Shown: positions 44,789 to 54,416 of the stretch, piece after piece
How the letters are laid out: the number at the start of each line of letters is the position of its first letter
Position numbering within the stretch: the stretch's first letter is position 1
DNA from: Bordetella parapertussis
GTDB taxonomy: Bacteria > Pseudomonadota > Gammaproteobacteria > Burkholderiales > JACQAP01
Length of the DNA: 64,000 nt
NCBI GenBank assembly: GCA_945900965.1
Contig: CAMDKM010000002.1
Location: 124,001 to 188,000, forward strand
Reading direction: 5' to 3'
The notes under the pieces: model-generated
Seen by the model: only the letters and a program-made list of their open reading frames with translations
Told to the model about the DNA's origin: nothing
Databases searched by the model: none
Translations under genes and position numbers: made by a program

Positions 44789-45023
44789 CGACTCGGCATG
44801 GACATGATTCGGTTGGGGGATTCTGCGCGATGGACGGCCGTTTCTTGACGGCCGGCGGCTTTATACCATAGATGGCATTGCCGTTTATCGAACAATCCGC
44901 GGGAGTTTCCGGGGGCAAACGCATAAAATGTCGTGCCGTGACATTTTGACCGGATGTGACCCGTGACTTTCCCTTCCCGAATTGCCCATCCGCTTGGGTT
45001 GAAGAGCGAATAGATCGACACCC

Positions 45024-46097
45024 ATGAGCCGCCCGATCCAGGCCAGAATAGATCTGGCCGCCCTGAAGAACAATTTTTCCGTGGCGCGCCGGCTGACTGC
45101 ATCCTCCCGCATTGTCGCCGTGATCAAGGCCAATGCTTACGGCCACGGCGTGCTCAGAGTGGCTCGCGCGCTTGGCGATGCCGACGCTTTTGCACTACTC
45201 GAAATCAATGACGCGGTCCGGCTCCGGGAGGCCGGCGTCCGGGCTCGCATAGTGTTGCTGGAAGGTTTTTTTTCGGCGGCGGAATTACCGGTTATCGTGC
45301 GGTACGATTTTTCGGTCATGGTGCACGCCGAGGAACAGATAAGGTGGCTGGAAGAATTGCCGGCCGGCGCCAAGCTCGATATTTTCCTCAAGTTCAATAC
45401 CGGCATGAACCGGCTCGGCTTTGATTGTCGTCAGGCTCGCACCCTTATCCGGAGAATTCGCGGACTGTCCTGCACGAGGGAACTGGTATTGGTCAGTCAT
45501 TTCGCGGATGCCGAAGGTCGCCAGGGCATTGACGCACAATTCGAAATTTTCCAGCAACACGTGGCGCAGGCGGATTTGCCGCGTTCATTGGCCAACTCCG
45601 CCGCATTGCTGCGTTTCCCGGAATCGCACGGCGACTGGGTCAGGCCCGGCATCATGCTTTATGGAGCGAGTCCGCTTGCGGAGCGCAGCGCGCGCGAGAT
45701 CGGCCTCCAACCCGTGATGACGCTGTCCAGCAAAATCATCGCGGTCCAGCATCTTCGCAAGGGCGAGAGCGTAGGTTATGGCGGAATGTTTTCCGCGCCG
45801 GGCGATATGCGCATCGGTGTCGTCGCCTGTGGTTATGCCGACGGTTATCCGCGGCACGCGGCCAACGGTGTGCCGGTGCTGGTGGAGGGTGTCCGAGTAC
45901 CCATGGCGGGGCGCGTGTCGATGGATATGTTATGCGTGGACCTGAGTAGCGTGCCCCATGCCGGCGTGGGTAGTCCCGTTGTTCTGTGGGGTGATGGCTT
46001 GCCCGTGGAAGAGGTCGCCACTGCCGCCGGGACGGTCAGTTACGAACTGTTGTGTGCGCTGGCGGCCCGTGTGCCGGTTGTGGAAGTCGGGCAATAA
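45024..46097 (+). CDS. alr: alanine racemase
   Basis: The 357-residue PLP enzyme makes D-alanine for peptidoglycan. The PLP lysine is K35 in VIKANAYGHG, the catalytic tyrosine lies in SVGYGGMFSAP (about residue 254), and RPGIMLYGASPL and GRVSMDMLCVDL are present. The gene is complete. radA follows after 3 bases, so the two are probably co-transcribed, an arrangement common in betaproteobacteria. Confidence 0.96.
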   Translation: MSRPIQARIDLAALKNNFSVARRLTASSRIVAVIKANAYGHGVLRVARALGDADAFALLEINDAVRLREAGVRARIVLLEGFFSAAELPVIVRYDFSVMVHAEEQIRWLEELPAGAKLDIFLKFNTGMNRLGFDCRQARTLIRRIRGLSCTRELVLVSHFADAEGRQGIDAQFEIFQQHVAQADLPRSLANSAALLRFPESHGDWVRPGIMLYGASPLAERSAREIGLQPVMTLSSKIIAVQHLRKGESVGYGGMFSAPGDMRIGVVACGYADGYPRHAANGVPVLVEGVRVPMAGRVSMDMLCVDLSSVPHAGVGSPVVLWGDGLPVEEVATAAGTVSYELLCALAARVPVVEVGQ

Positions 46098-46100
46098 AAG

Positions 46101-47450
46101 ATGGCCAAACCCAAAACCCTTTATGCCTGCACCGAATGCGGTGGGCAGACGCTGAAATGGCAGGGGCAATGCCCACACTGCACCACGTGGAACACCCTGG
46201 TGGAGACAATCGCGGAAAAAGCGGCTTCGCGCTATCAGGGCTTGGCGGAAAACAGCCGGGTGCAGAAATTGGGCGATGTGCAAGCCGCGGAAACCCCGCG
46301 CAGGCAGACCGGCATCGATGAGCTAGACCGGGTGCTGGGTGGGGGACTGGTGCGTGGCGCGGTGGTGCTATTGGGGGGCGACCCTGGAATAGGCAAATCA
46401 ACTCTGCTCTTGCAGGCGTTGTCGATGATGAGTGCCAGTTGCCGGGCGCTGTATGTGAGCGGGGAGGAATCCGCGCAGCAGATCGCGCTGCGGGCCCGCC
46501 GGCTGAGCGCAAATGCCGCCGCCCTGGATTTGTTGGCTGAAATTCAGCTTGAAAAAGTGCTGGCGGTGCTCTCGGCGCAAAGGCCCGACGTGGCGGTCAT
46601 CGATTCGATTCAGACTCTCTATTCGGAAGCCTTGCAGTCGGCGCCGGGGAGCGTGGCCCAGGTGCGGGAATGCGCTGCGCAGTTGACGCGCTTTGCCAAG
46701 AACGCCGGTACCGCGCTGGTGCTGGTGGGCCACGTCACAAAGGAAGGCGCGCTGGCCGGGCCCAGAGTGCTGGAGCACATGGTCGATGCGGTGTTGTATT
46801 TCGAGGGCGACACCCATTCGAGTTTCCGCCTGGTGCGCGCCATCAAGAATCGATTCGGTGCAATCAACGAGCTGGGGGTATTCGCTATGACCGACCGTGG
46901 CCTGCGCGGCGTATCCAATCCCTCGGCCTTGTTCCTCTCCCAGCACGGCACCGAGGTGGCAGGTTCCTGCGTGATGGTTACCCAGGAGGGCACCCGCCCA
47001 ATGTTGGTGGAAGTGCAGGCCCTGGTTGACGAAGCGCATGCGCCCAATCCGCGGCGGCTCAGCGTGGGTCTGGAGCCAAATCGTCTGGCGATGCTGCTCG
47101 CGGTGCTGCACCGGCATGCCGGCATCGCGGCGTTCGATCAGGATGTATTTGTTAACGCGGTGGGGGGCGTCAAAATCGACGAACCGGCGGCGGATCTTCC
47201 GGTTTTGCTGGCGATCCTGTCCTCGATCCGCAACAAACCGCTGCCGCCCAAGCTTGTCGCCTTTGGTGAAATTGGCCTGGCTGGCGAAGTGCGGCCCGTG
47301 CAGCGTGGCCAGGAGCGGCTGAAGGAAGCGGCAAAGCTGGGATTTCGCACGGCCGTGATTCCCAAGGCCAACGCGCCCAAAACGGTCATCGAAGGACTGG
47401 AGATTATTGCTGTGGAGCGCGTCGAAGAAGCCGTTGCGCGCATGCGCTGA
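46101..47450 (+). CDS. radA: DNA repair protein RadA
   Basis: The 449-residue DnaB-like branch-migration ATPase has the N-terminal C4 zinc finger (CTECGG and CPHC, residues 10-30), Walker A GGDPGIGKSTLLLQ (about residue 92), the RadA-specific KNRFG in RAIKNRFGAINELGVF, and a C-terminal Lon-like domain (VGGVKIDEPAADLPVLLAI, then GEIGLAGEVRPV). It aids recombinational repair and natural transformation. It is complete and lies directly after alr. Confidence 0.97.
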   Translation: MAKPKTLYACTECGGQTLKWQGQCPHCTTWNTLVETIAEKAASRYQGLAENSRVQKLGDVQAAETPRRQTGIDELDRVLGGGLVRGAVVLLGGDPGIGKSTLLLQALSMMSASCRALYVSGEESAQQIALRARRLSANAAALDLLAEIQLEKVLAVLSAQRPDVAVIDSIQTLYSEALQSAPGSVAQVRECAAQLTRFAKNAGTALVLVGHVTKEGALAGPRVLEHMVDAVLYFEGDTHSSFRLVRAIKNRFGAINELGVFAMTDRGLRGVSNPSALFLSQHGTEVAGSCVMVTQEGTRPMLVEVQALVDEAHAPNPRRLSVGLEPNRLAMLLAVLHRHAGIAAFDQDVFVNAVGGVKIDEPAADLPVLLAILSSIRNKPLPPKLVAFGEIGLAGEVRPVQRGQERLKEAAKLGFRTAVIPKANAPKTVIEGLEIIAVERVEEAVARMR

Positions 47451-47492
47451 CGGATGGTAGTGCGACTCTGGAACCGCGCGGACCTGCGCGGC

Positions 47493-48797
47493 TCAGAGCA
47501 CCAATAGCAGAGCCGCCGCGCCGAGGACAAGTACGGCACTGCCAATCCAGATGAGCCTGAGTTGCGAACTTTCCGGCGGGGAAGGGGGGCGAGGCCCGAG
47601 GCTTGGCAACTTTTGCCATGTGCTGCTGGCCGAGGGTTTGTCTGTCTGGCTGCCGAGGTTTTCTTCGGTCTGTGCATTACGATCTTTTTTTTGCCCCTCA
47701 TTGAATCGGTCGAGATTTTTCTCCTCGCCAACCAGTGCCGCGAGGCGCATGGTCGCATTAAACGAATCAAAGGCCTTGGACAGATTCAGATGTGGCTCCG
47801 TCTGATCTGGCCGCGCGATTGCGGGGGCAACTGGCATGGAATCGCTGCGCTGCGCGGCTTCCAATATGCGTGCTTCCTTGTCTTCGTGCCGGCTCAGAAT
47901 CTCGATGGGGTTGGAGATTGCCGCCTCGGTTGCAGTCACGACAATTTTTGCTACTTCGCCCACCAGTGCTTTTGCGGCCTCGCGAAGATCGTTCGCCAGA
48001 TCGGCCACCTGCTGGTAGCGCTCATCGGGTTTTTTCGCCAACGCCTTGGCAATAACGTAATTCAGGATGTCGGGCAATTCCGGGTTAAGCGTGCGCGGCG
48101 CGGGCGGATTGAAGCTCATGGTCTGATACATCACGCCATGGATATCGTCAGCGACAAATGGCGATGATCCGGTAAACATTTCGTAGAGCACCACGCCCAA
48201 CGCGAATATGTCGGAGCGATTGTCCGCGCGTTTTCCCGAAACCTGTTCCGGGGACATATACCGGGGCGAGCCCAGAATTATTCCAGTGGCGGTTTTCACT
48301 TCGTTGTTGCGCATCCTGGCGATGCCGAAATCGGTGATTTTTGCAACCAGATCCTTGAGGATGATGATATTCGCGGGCTTGATATCGCGATGAATTATGA
48401 GGCGCTCGTGGGCGTATTGAAGTCCATCAGCCACCTGCGCGCCTATTTCCAGGGTGTGGGCCAGCGGAATCGGCGTGGGGGCCTGCAACATCTGACGCAG
48501 TTCCTGGCCTTCCAGATATTCCATGGCCATGTAGGCCACTCGTTCGCTGCGGCCGATGTCGTAGATCGTGACAATGTTGCGATGGGACAAGCCCCCCGCG
48601 GCCTTGGCTTCCTGGTAGAAGCGCGCTTCGTATTCGGCCAGCTCCTGCTTGGGTAGGCTCAGGTTGATGGTCTTGATGGCAACGATACGGTCGAGCAGCG
48701 GATCGCGCCCCTTGTATACCAGGCCCATCGCGCCCTGGCCCAGTTCGCCCAGAATCTCGTAGCGTCCCAGGCTGGTGATCATGCTCGTACCGCTCAT
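47493..48797 (-). CDS. membrane-anchored Ser/Thr protein kinase
   Basis: The 434-residue product has a full Hanks-type kinase domain (residues 13-275). The glycine loop is GELGQGAMGLVYKG, the ATP lysine K42 lies in VAIKTI, the catalytic loop is HRDIKPANI, DFG is in ITDFGIAR, and SPRYMSPEQVSG follows in the activation segment. A low-complexity linker leads to one C-terminal membrane segment (about 413-433) with nothing beyond it, so there is no periplasmic sensor. It is the last gene of a three-gene cluster with a TssQ-like lipoprotein and a cyclase. PpkA-type kinases of type VI secretion are related, but no tss genes are in the window. Confidence 0.93.
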   Translation of the reverse strand: MSGTSMITSLGRYEILGELGQGAMGLVYKGRDPLLDRIVAIKTINLSLPKQELAEYEARFYQEAKAAGGLSHRNIVTIYDIGRSERVAYMAMEYLEGQELRQMLQAPTPIPLAHTLEIGAQVADGLQYAHERLIIHRDIKPANIIILKDLVAKITDFGIARMRNNEVKTATGIILGSPRYMSPEQVSGKRADNRSDIFALGVVLYEMFTGSSPFVADDIHGVMYQTMSFNPPAPRTLNPELPDILNYVIAKALAKKPDERYQQVADLANDLREAAKALVGEVAKIVVTATEAAISNPIEILSRHEDKEARILEAAQRSDSMPVAPAIARPDQTEPHLNLSKAFDSFNATMRLAALVGEEKNLDRFNEGQKKDRNAQTEENLGSQTDKPSASSTWQKLPSLGPRPPSPPESSQLRLIWIGSAVLVLGAAALLLVL

Positions 48798-48807
48798 CGG
48801 AAGCTCG

Positions 48808-49194
48808 TTATTTCTTGTTTTTTACGGCCTTAAAAATGGGACCCCAGATGGGATGTCCCGCTTCCGCGTCATCGAGGCTGAATTTGGGATCCAGATCCAG
48901 GGCAATGTCGAATTCTTCGCGGCATGACATCGGCTGCCCGGATACACAAGCGATGAAGGCAAGGAACTTGTGGGCCTTTACCCGGTTCGCAATGTCCAGT
49001 CCTTCTTCAAGTGCGTATCGCAGGCGGCGCGCCGCAATAGGGTAGTGGCCCTCTTCATAGTGACTGACGCCTTGTTCGAGCAAACTTTGACCCGCCGAGT
49101 ATCCCCCAGGGGATCCTTGAAGCGGTGGGAAAGCGCAACCTGCCGTGAGCAACGTAATAAACACACAAAGGGTCCGCCACGATGGGATCGACAT
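48808..49194 (-). CDS. TssQ-like TPR-type lipoprotein
   Basis: The 128-residue product has a lipobox signal peptide (LLTAGC-A). A compact TPR-like helical domain follows: LLEQGVSHYEEGHYPIAARRLRYAL, AHKFLAFIACVSGQPMSCREEF, and a terminal AGHPIWGPIFKAVK. This wording matches the lipoprotein that NCBI names TssQ family, associated with type VI secretion. It lies between the cyclase gene (11 bases) and the kinase gene (10 bases) on the minus strand. It probably sits in the outer membrane facing the periplasm and could bridge the PEGA tail of the cyclase. Confidence 0.75.
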   Translation of the reverse strand: MSIPSWRTLCVFITLLTAGCAFPPLQGSPGGYSAGQSLLEQGVSHYEEGHYPIAARRLRYALEEGLDIANRVKAHKFLAFIACVSGQPMSCREEFDIALDLDPKFSLDDAEAGHPIWGPIFKAVKNKK

Positions 49195-49205
49195 AGCTCA
49201 ATAAT

Positions 49206-50528
49206 TTAGTTGAATTTGTGTTTGATTCGTACCTTCTGATCGACTTTAACGTCGACGGTCTGGGCGAAGGCGGGAAATTTGCCATTCTTTATCTCGACTC
49301 TGCGGGCGCCCGGGGCAACTTCCACTTCATTGACCGGGGGGCTCACTCCGACGCGCTTGCCATCGACAAAAACTTCTCCCCAGGGCGAGATCGCAAGTGT
49401 AATAAGACCTAATGAAGCCGAGGGTGCCGCAGCCGATTCAGCCTGTTCATCCTGCCCCGCGAATGCCGGAAACGGTGCCTCTTCCCCAGCCTTGTTCGTG
49501 TCCGGGGTTCCGCTTCCAACCAGAGGGATGCCCGCGGAACCTTCCGCGCTCGCGGAGGCTTTGTGAGATGCCAGCACTGAAACCCTGCGATCTGGAGCGA
49601 CTTCCTTCGGCGATTTCGCAGTTTCGCGCGGCCTGGGAAATCCGGCGATTGGCCGATCATCCATCGCGGTTCGCGGCGCCGGGGGCGCCTCCGACTGCGG
49701 CATATTTGCGAGCGGTTCGCCCTGGCCGAAAAAATTCAAGGTTACGGCCAGTACAAAGGCAAACACCGACAGGGCGGCCGTGCCATAGGCGATGGTTCGA
49801 TTGCTGGTCCAGGATTCCAGTTTTCTCAACAGGCCGGCCGATCCCGAAGAGACCCGCTTTTTCAGCAGACTCAGGGTGAAAGACCCGGAGCCGGAGGCTA
49901 CCGTCGCACTGGCGCTTTGGCGTTTGCCGTCACGGGAAGATTCGCGTGCGCGTTCGGCAGGGGAGCGCAGAATGCCGTTTTTTATGGAGCTGTGGCCAAC
50001 GCTGTAAATCTCGTGTTCCCGCACATGTTTGTCGGTACGGGAACCTTCGTGGTGGAACAGGGTGCTGTTGCCATCGGAGATATGTGAAACCACTTCAAAA
50101 TAAGAACGCGACACCAGAACCTGCCCGGGTGTGGCAAATCCCATCACGCGCTGCGCGACGTTAATGCCGTCGCCGATGATGTTCGGCTGGCCATTAAGGT
50201 CGCGCACCAGCCGGACCGGACCGAGATTGATGCCAATGCGCGCCGGCAGGCTCGGGGGGGCGTCAGCATCCGGGGCGAAAGCTTCACGCAAACTCATGGC
50301 CACAAACAGCGCGTCCTCAGGGTCGCCAAGGAAGTTGACCGCGACCCCGTCTCCGGTGTCCAGGATGATGCGGTCGTCGGGAACGATGTCTCGAATGGCC
50401 TCGGCAATGAGGGCGTTGAAGCGGTCCTTGAGTTGAATTTGTTCCGAGACGGGGCGTTTCGAATACTCGACAATGTCAAGAAACAGCACGCTACAGATAA
50501 ACGTGCGGTTGGCGCGCTCCGGCATCAT
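49206..50528 (-). CDS. class III adenylate/guanylate cyclase with membrane segment and PEGA tail
   Basis: The 440-residue product has an N-terminal class III cyclase domain (residues about 8-180): metal aspartates in VLFLDIVEYSKR and LDTGDGVAVNFLGD, and the transition-state region DGINVAQRVMGFATPGQ. A linker, one membrane segment (about 253-275), a Pro/Ala-rich periplasmic spacer and a C-terminal PEGA domain (about 370-440: GEVFVDGKRVGVSPP, then EVAPGARRVEIKN) follow. The cyclase faces the cytoplasm and the PEGA domain the periplasm. Nucleotide specificity cannot be read safely. It heads the cluster with the lipoprotein and kinase. Confidence 0.88.
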   Translation of the reverse strand: MMPERANRTFICSVLFLDIVEYSKRPVSEQIQLKDRFNALIAEAIRDIVPDDRIILDTGDGVAVNFLGDPEDALFVAMSLREAFAPDADAPPSLPARIGINLGPVRLVRDLNGQPNIIGDGINVAQRVMGFATPGQVLVSRSYFEVVSHISDGNSTLFHHEGSRTDKHVREHEIYSVGHSSIKNGILRSPAERARESSRDGKRQSASATVASGSGSFTLSLLKKRVSSGSAGLLRKLESWTSNRTIAYGTAALSVFAFVLAVTLNFFGQGEPLANMPQSEAPPAPRTAMDDRPIAGFPRPRETAKSPKEVAPDRRVSVLASHKASASAEGSAGIPLVGSGTPDTNKAGEEAPFPAFAGQDEQAESAAAPSASLGLITLAISPWGEVFVDGKRVGVSPPVNEVEVAPGARRVEIKNGKFPAFAQTVDVKVDQKVRIKHKFN

Positions 50529-50818
50529 GGTTGAGTCATTGCCTGCGTATTGAAAATCACAAGGATCCCGGGTCGAACCAAAACGTCAGGGGAGCCCAAT
50601 CTTATCACCATATTTGTCGGTTACCGCAAGTTCATCGCGTCAGTTTATCCACTTTAGTCAAGCCCTTCGCGATGAAAGCTCCAGAAAATTCTAGGATAAG
50701 TCCAAGTGTCGAGGTATTTCGGTCAACGATTTCCCGGGCGATCGGCCCGCCTTTGTCGGTTCGCGCCAATCCGGGCATCATTCCACATTTCGCCATCTGG
50801 CCCGGAAAAGCCCTGGTA
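50529..50818. other. 290-base space between the divergent cyclase and acyl-CoA ligase genes
   Basis: The frame of the ligase gene is open across this space, but the translation has no family resemblance and mixed composition. I read the space as the divergent promoter region of both genes. I see no clear operator. Confidence 0.5.
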
Positions 50819-52450
50819 ATGAACGCCGACAATTTATTTGACCGAGACTTGAGCAAAAATTCGGCCAATCATGTTGCCTTGTCGCCCTTGTCCTTCCTTT
50901 CCTGGGCGGCGGAAGTCTATCCAGACCGTCCGGCGCTAGTGTACGGCGAATGGGTGGCGACCTGGCGGGCAACCTATGCTCGATGCCGGCGCCTTGCCTC
51001 TGCCCTGACCGTCCGAGGGGTAACGTCGGGGGACACCGTTGCCGTCATGGCCCCCAACATCCCGGCCATGTTTGAAGCCCATTACGGGGTGCCCATGGCC
51101 GGGGCCGTGCTCAATGCTCTGAATACTCGGCTGGATGCCGATGCCATTGCGTTCATGCTCCGGCACGGAGAAGCCAAGGTGCTGATTGCAGATCGCGAAT
51201 ATTTCCCTGTCGTAACCCGGGCGCTGGAAAGCCTGGAACGTAAGCCGCTGGTGATCGACATCGACGATTCCCAGGCAGCAGGCGGCGAGCGGTTTGGTGC
51301 GATGGAATATGAAACATTTTTAGCCTCGGGCGACCCCACATTCGAATGGCAATTGCCCGGCGACGAATGGGATGCCATCGCGCTGTCCTATACCTCGGGC
51401 ACGACCGGCGACCCGAAGGGTGTCGTTACGCACCATCGGGGCGCTTATCTGAATGCGTTGGGCAATATTGTCACCTGGGCGATGCCGCGATTCCCGGTGT
51501 ATTTGTGGACCTTGCCCATGTTTCATTGCAACGGCTGGTGTTTTCCCTGGACCCTGGCCGCCATGGCCGGCACCAGCGTCTGCCTGCGCCGGGTGGAGTC
51601 CGCGACGGTTTTCGACCTAATCCGGCGGCACAAAGTGACCCATTTTTGCGGTGCGCCGGTAGTTCACAACATGCTCGTCAATACACCCGCAGTGCAGCGC
51701 GAAGGGATCTCGCACAAAGTCTCGGCGATGATTGCCGGTGCCGCCCCGCCCCAGGCGGTCATTGAAGGCATGGAGCGCATCGGGTTCGATCTGACCCATG
51801 TGTACGGTCTGACGGAAGTTTACGGTCCGGCCTCGGTCTGCGCCAAACATCCCGAGTGGGAAGATTTGCCCTCTGCCGCGCGTGCGGGAAAAAATGGCCG
51901 CCAGGGCGTGCGCTACGTCCTGCAGGAAAAAATGAGCGTGCTCGACCCGCAAACCCTGCGTCCGGTCCCCCGTGACGGCCAGACCATGGGAGAAATCTTC
52001 TTCCGCGGTAATATCACGATGAAGGGATATCTGAAAAATCCTCGCGCCACGGAGGAAGCTTTCAAGGGCGGCTGGTTTCATACCGGCGACCTGGCCGTGG
52101 TGGACCCGGATGGCTACGTAAAAATCAAGGATCGCTCCAAGGACATCATCATTTCGGGTGGCGAAAACATCTCCACGATCGAGGTTGAAGATGTGCTTTA
52201 CCGGCATCCGCAGGTGCTGGAAGCCGCCGTGGTCGCACGGCCTGATGAAAAATGGGGCGAAACGCCCTGCGCCTTTGTGACGCTGCGAGTTGGAGGCGAG
52301 ACGGTGAGCGAGGCGCAAATTATTGCCTACTGCCGGGAACACCTGGCGCCTTTCAAGTGTCCGCGCAAGGTTGTGTTCGGCCCGCTGCCCAAGACAGCAA
52401 CCGGAAAAATCCAGAAGAACGTATTGCGCGAGCAGGCGAGGACCGCTTGA
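50819..52450 (+). CDS. acyl-CoA synthetase (AMP-forming, AlkK-like)
   Basis: From ATG 50819 the 543-residue ligase activates a carboxylic acid, probably a medium- or long-chain fatty acid, to its CoA thioester. AMP-binding motifs are SYTSGTTGDPKGVV, YGLTEVYGPASVC and GWFHTGDLAVVDPDGY. KDIIISGGENIS and the C-terminal catalytic lysine in PKTATGKIQK complete it. Its residue pattern (MFHCNGWCFPW) is typical of the AlkK/medium-chain branch. It opens a fatty-acid catabolism region, with etfBA next on the same strand. Confidence 0.93.
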   Translation: MNADNLFDRDLSKNSANHVALSPLSFLSWAAEVYPDRPALVYGEWVATWRATYARCRRLASALTVRGVTSGDTVAVMAPNIPAMFEAHYGVPMAGAVLNALNTRLDADAIAFMLRHGEAKVLIADREYFPVVTRALESLERKPLVIDIDDSQAAGGERFGAMEYETFLASGDPTFEWQLPGDEWDAIALSYTSGTTGDPKGVVTHHRGAYLNALGNIVTWAMPRFPVYLWTLPMFHCNGWCFPWTLAAMAGTSVCLRRVESATVFDLIRRHKVTHFCGAPVVHNMLVNTPAVQREGISHKVSAMIAGAAPPQAVIEGMERIGFDLTHVYGLTEVYGPASVCAKHPEWEDLPSAARAGKNGRQGVRYVLQEKMSVLDPQTLRPVPRDGQTMGEIFFRGNITMKGYLKNPRATEEAFKGGWFHTGDLAVVDPDGYVKIKDRSKDIIISGGENISTIEVEDVLYRHPQVLEAAVVARPDEKWGETPCAFVTLRVGGETVSEAQIIAYCREHLAPFKCPRKVVFGPLPKTATGKIQKNVLREQARTA

Positions 52451-52464
52451 TCCCAAGCTGGAGA

Positions 52465-52640
52465 TCGTGAATCAGTGAATGAGTGAATGAGTGAATGTGT
52501 GAAGGAGTGAAGGAGTCAAGGAGTGAAGGAGTGAATGAGTGAAGGGTGCGAGGGGCGAGGCTTGAGGCGTGAGGCGGGAATGCCTCGATCCTCAATCCTC
52601 GATCCCCGATCCTTGCCTTTAATTCCTCAATCCTCGCTCC
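52465..52640. repeat. GTGAATGA octamer array followed by GGCGAGG and TCCTCAA arrays
   Basis: Nine tandem octamers of the GTGAATGA/GTGAAGGA type (52476-52545) pass into GGGCGAGG and GTGAGGC units, then into reverse-oriented ATCCTCAA and ATCCTCG units (52580-52637). The two halves are partly complementary. The array fills the 273-base gap between the ligase gene and etfB. Confidence 0.85.
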
Positions 52641-52723
52641 CAATCTTTTTCCAGGTTGATCACGGAGGCACGCAGGCGCTGCGGTAGAATCCGCACTTTT
52701 CCCAACAGCGAAGGTCTTGCGCG

Positions 52724-53473
52724 ATGAAAGTATTGGTCCCGGTGAAGCGGGTGGTGGACTACAACGTCAAAGTCAGGGTCAAGTCCGATGGCAGCGGTGT
52801 GGAAACCGCCAACGTCAAGATGTCCATGAACCCCTTCGACGAGATTGCCGTGGAAGAGGCGATCCGGCTCAAAGAGGCGGGAACGGTCAGCGAAATCGTG
52901 GCCGTCTCCATCGGGGTGGCGCAATGCCAGGAAACCCTGCGTACCGCCCTGGCCATTGGCGCGGATCGGGCAATCCTGGTCGAAACCACTGGCGAGGTGC
53001 AGCCGTTAGGCGTGGCGAAGTTGCTCAAGGCGATTGCCGATCGCGAACAGCCGGGATTGATCATCCTGGGCAAGCAGGCCATCGATGACGATTCCAACCA
53101 GACCGGCCAGATGCTGGCCGCATTGCTCGGCTGGTCGCAGGCGACTTTTGCCTCCAAAGTAAAGCCCGATGGCGCAAAGCTCAACGTGACGCGCGAAGTG
53201 GACGGCGGCCTGGAAACCATTTCCGTGAAAATGCCCGCCGTGGTCACCACGGATTTGCGTCTGAACGAACCGCGCTACGTCACGCTGCCGAACATCATGA
53301 AGGCGAAAAAGAAACCCCTCGAAACGCTCACGCCTCTGGCGCTGGGAGTGGATGTTGCACCCAGACTCAAGACGCTGAAAGTGGTCGAGCCTCCCAAGCG
53401 CGGCGCGGGCAAATTGGTCAAGAGCGTTGCCGAATTGGTTGAAAAACTCAAAAACGAAGCGAAGGTTATTTGA
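52724..53473 (+). CDS. etfB: electron transfer flavoprotein subunit beta
   Basis: The 249-residue subunit, with EtfA, passes electrons from acyl-CoA dehydrogenases to ETF-ubiquinone oxidoreductase. It opens [19 protein letters not shown] and shows [38 protein letters not shown] and the signature [23 protein letters not shown] with the AMP site. Its TGA overlaps the etfA ATG by one base. Two acyl-CoA dehydrogenase genes lie downstream. Confidence 0.97.
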   Translation: MKVLVPVKRVVDYNVKVRVKSDGSGVETANVKMSMNPFDEIAVEEAIRLKEAGTVSEIVAVSIGVAQCQETLRTALAIGADRAILVETTGEVQPLGVAKLLKAIADREQPGLIILGKQAIDDDSNQTGQMLAALLGWSQATFASKVKPDGAKLNVTREVDGGLETISVKMPAVVTTDLRLNEPRYVTLPNIMKAKKKPLETLTPLALGVDVAPRLKTLKVVEPPKRGAGKLVKSVAELVEKLKNEAKVI

Positions 53474-54405
53474 TGAGAATCCTGGTTGTAGCGGAGCACG
53501 ACAACGCGGTTCTGAAGCTGTCGGTTTTGAATGCCATCGCCGCGGCAGTGGCAATCGGCGGCGATATCGATATTCTTGTCGCCGGTCACCAGTGTGCAGG
53601 CGCTGCGCAGCAGGCGGCAAAAATTGGCGGGGTGAAACGAGTGCGAGTTGCCGACGCTGCGCATTACGCGCATGGGATAGCGGAAAATCTCGCGGCTCTG
53701 ATCGTGAGTATCGCCCGGGATTACAGCCATCTACTGGCGCCGGCTACCAGTTTTGGCAAAAACGTCATGCCACGCGTCGCCGCACTGCTCGACGTGGCGC
53801 AGATTTCCGACATTATCAAAGTCGAGTCGCCCGACACCTTCGTGCGCCCAATCTATGCCGGCAATGCGCTGGCGACCGTGCAGTCCATTGATTCGATCAA
53901 GGTCATTACCGTTCGCAGCACCGGCTTCGATGCCGCAGCGGCAACAGGGGGTTCCGCTGCGATAGAAAACCTCGCAACCGTCGCGGATACTGGATTGGCT
54001 TCCATGGTCGGCCAGGAACTTACCAAGTCCGCGCGTCCCGAACTTACTGCTGCGCGCATCATTGTTTCCGGCGGACGGGGCATGGGCAACGGCGAAAATT
54101 TCAAACTCCTCGAAGCATTGGCCGACAAACTCGGCGCGGCGGTCGGCGCCTCGCGCGCGGCGGTCGATTCCGGATTCGTTCCCAACGACTATCAGGTCGG
54201 ACAGACTGGCAAGATCGTCGCGCCTGAGCTCTATGTGGCAGTGGGAATTTCTGGCGCCATTCAGCATCTGGCCGGCATGAAGGACAGCAAAGTCATCGTG
54301 GCGATCAACAAGGACGGCGAAGCGCCTATATTTCAGGTGGCCGACTACGGCTTGGTGGCTGATTTATTCCAAGCGGTCCCGGAACTGACTGCCGCCTTGA
54401 GCTAA
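53473..54405 (+). CDS. etfA: electron transfer flavoprotein subunit alpha
   Basis: The 310-residue FAD-binding subunit starts at the ATG overlapping the etfB stop (TGATG). It shows the N-terminal [11 protein letters not shown] and the FAD domain with [58 protein letters not shown] and [21 protein letters not shown]. It is complete and normal. It forms the EtfAB heterodimer with the preceding gene product. Confidence 0.97.
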   Translation: MRILVVAEHDNAVLKLSVLNAIAAAVAIGGDIDILVAGHQCAGAAQQAAKIGGVKRVRVADAAHYAHGIAENLAALIVSIARDYSHLLAPATSFGKNVMPRVAALLDVAQISDIIKVESPDTFVRPIYAGNALATVQSIDSIKVITVRSTGFDAAAATGGSAAIENLATVADTGLASMVGQELTKSARPELTAARIIVSGGRGMGNGENFKLLEALADKLGAAVGASRAAVDSGFVPNDYQVGQTGKIVAPELYVAVGISGAIQHLAGMKDSKVIVAINKDGEAPIFQVADYGLVADLFQAVPELTAALS

Positions 54406-54416
54406 CCCACACTATC

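Noticed and set aside
47493-50528. Type VI secretion gene cluster
   Set aside because: Only a kinase and a TssQ-like lipoprotein point that way. No sheath, tube, spike, baseplate or membrane-complex genes are in the window.
50531-50818. N-terminal 96-codon extension of the acyl-CoA ligase
   Set aside because: The sequence is not family-like. The ATG at 50819 gives the usual length of about 540 residues.
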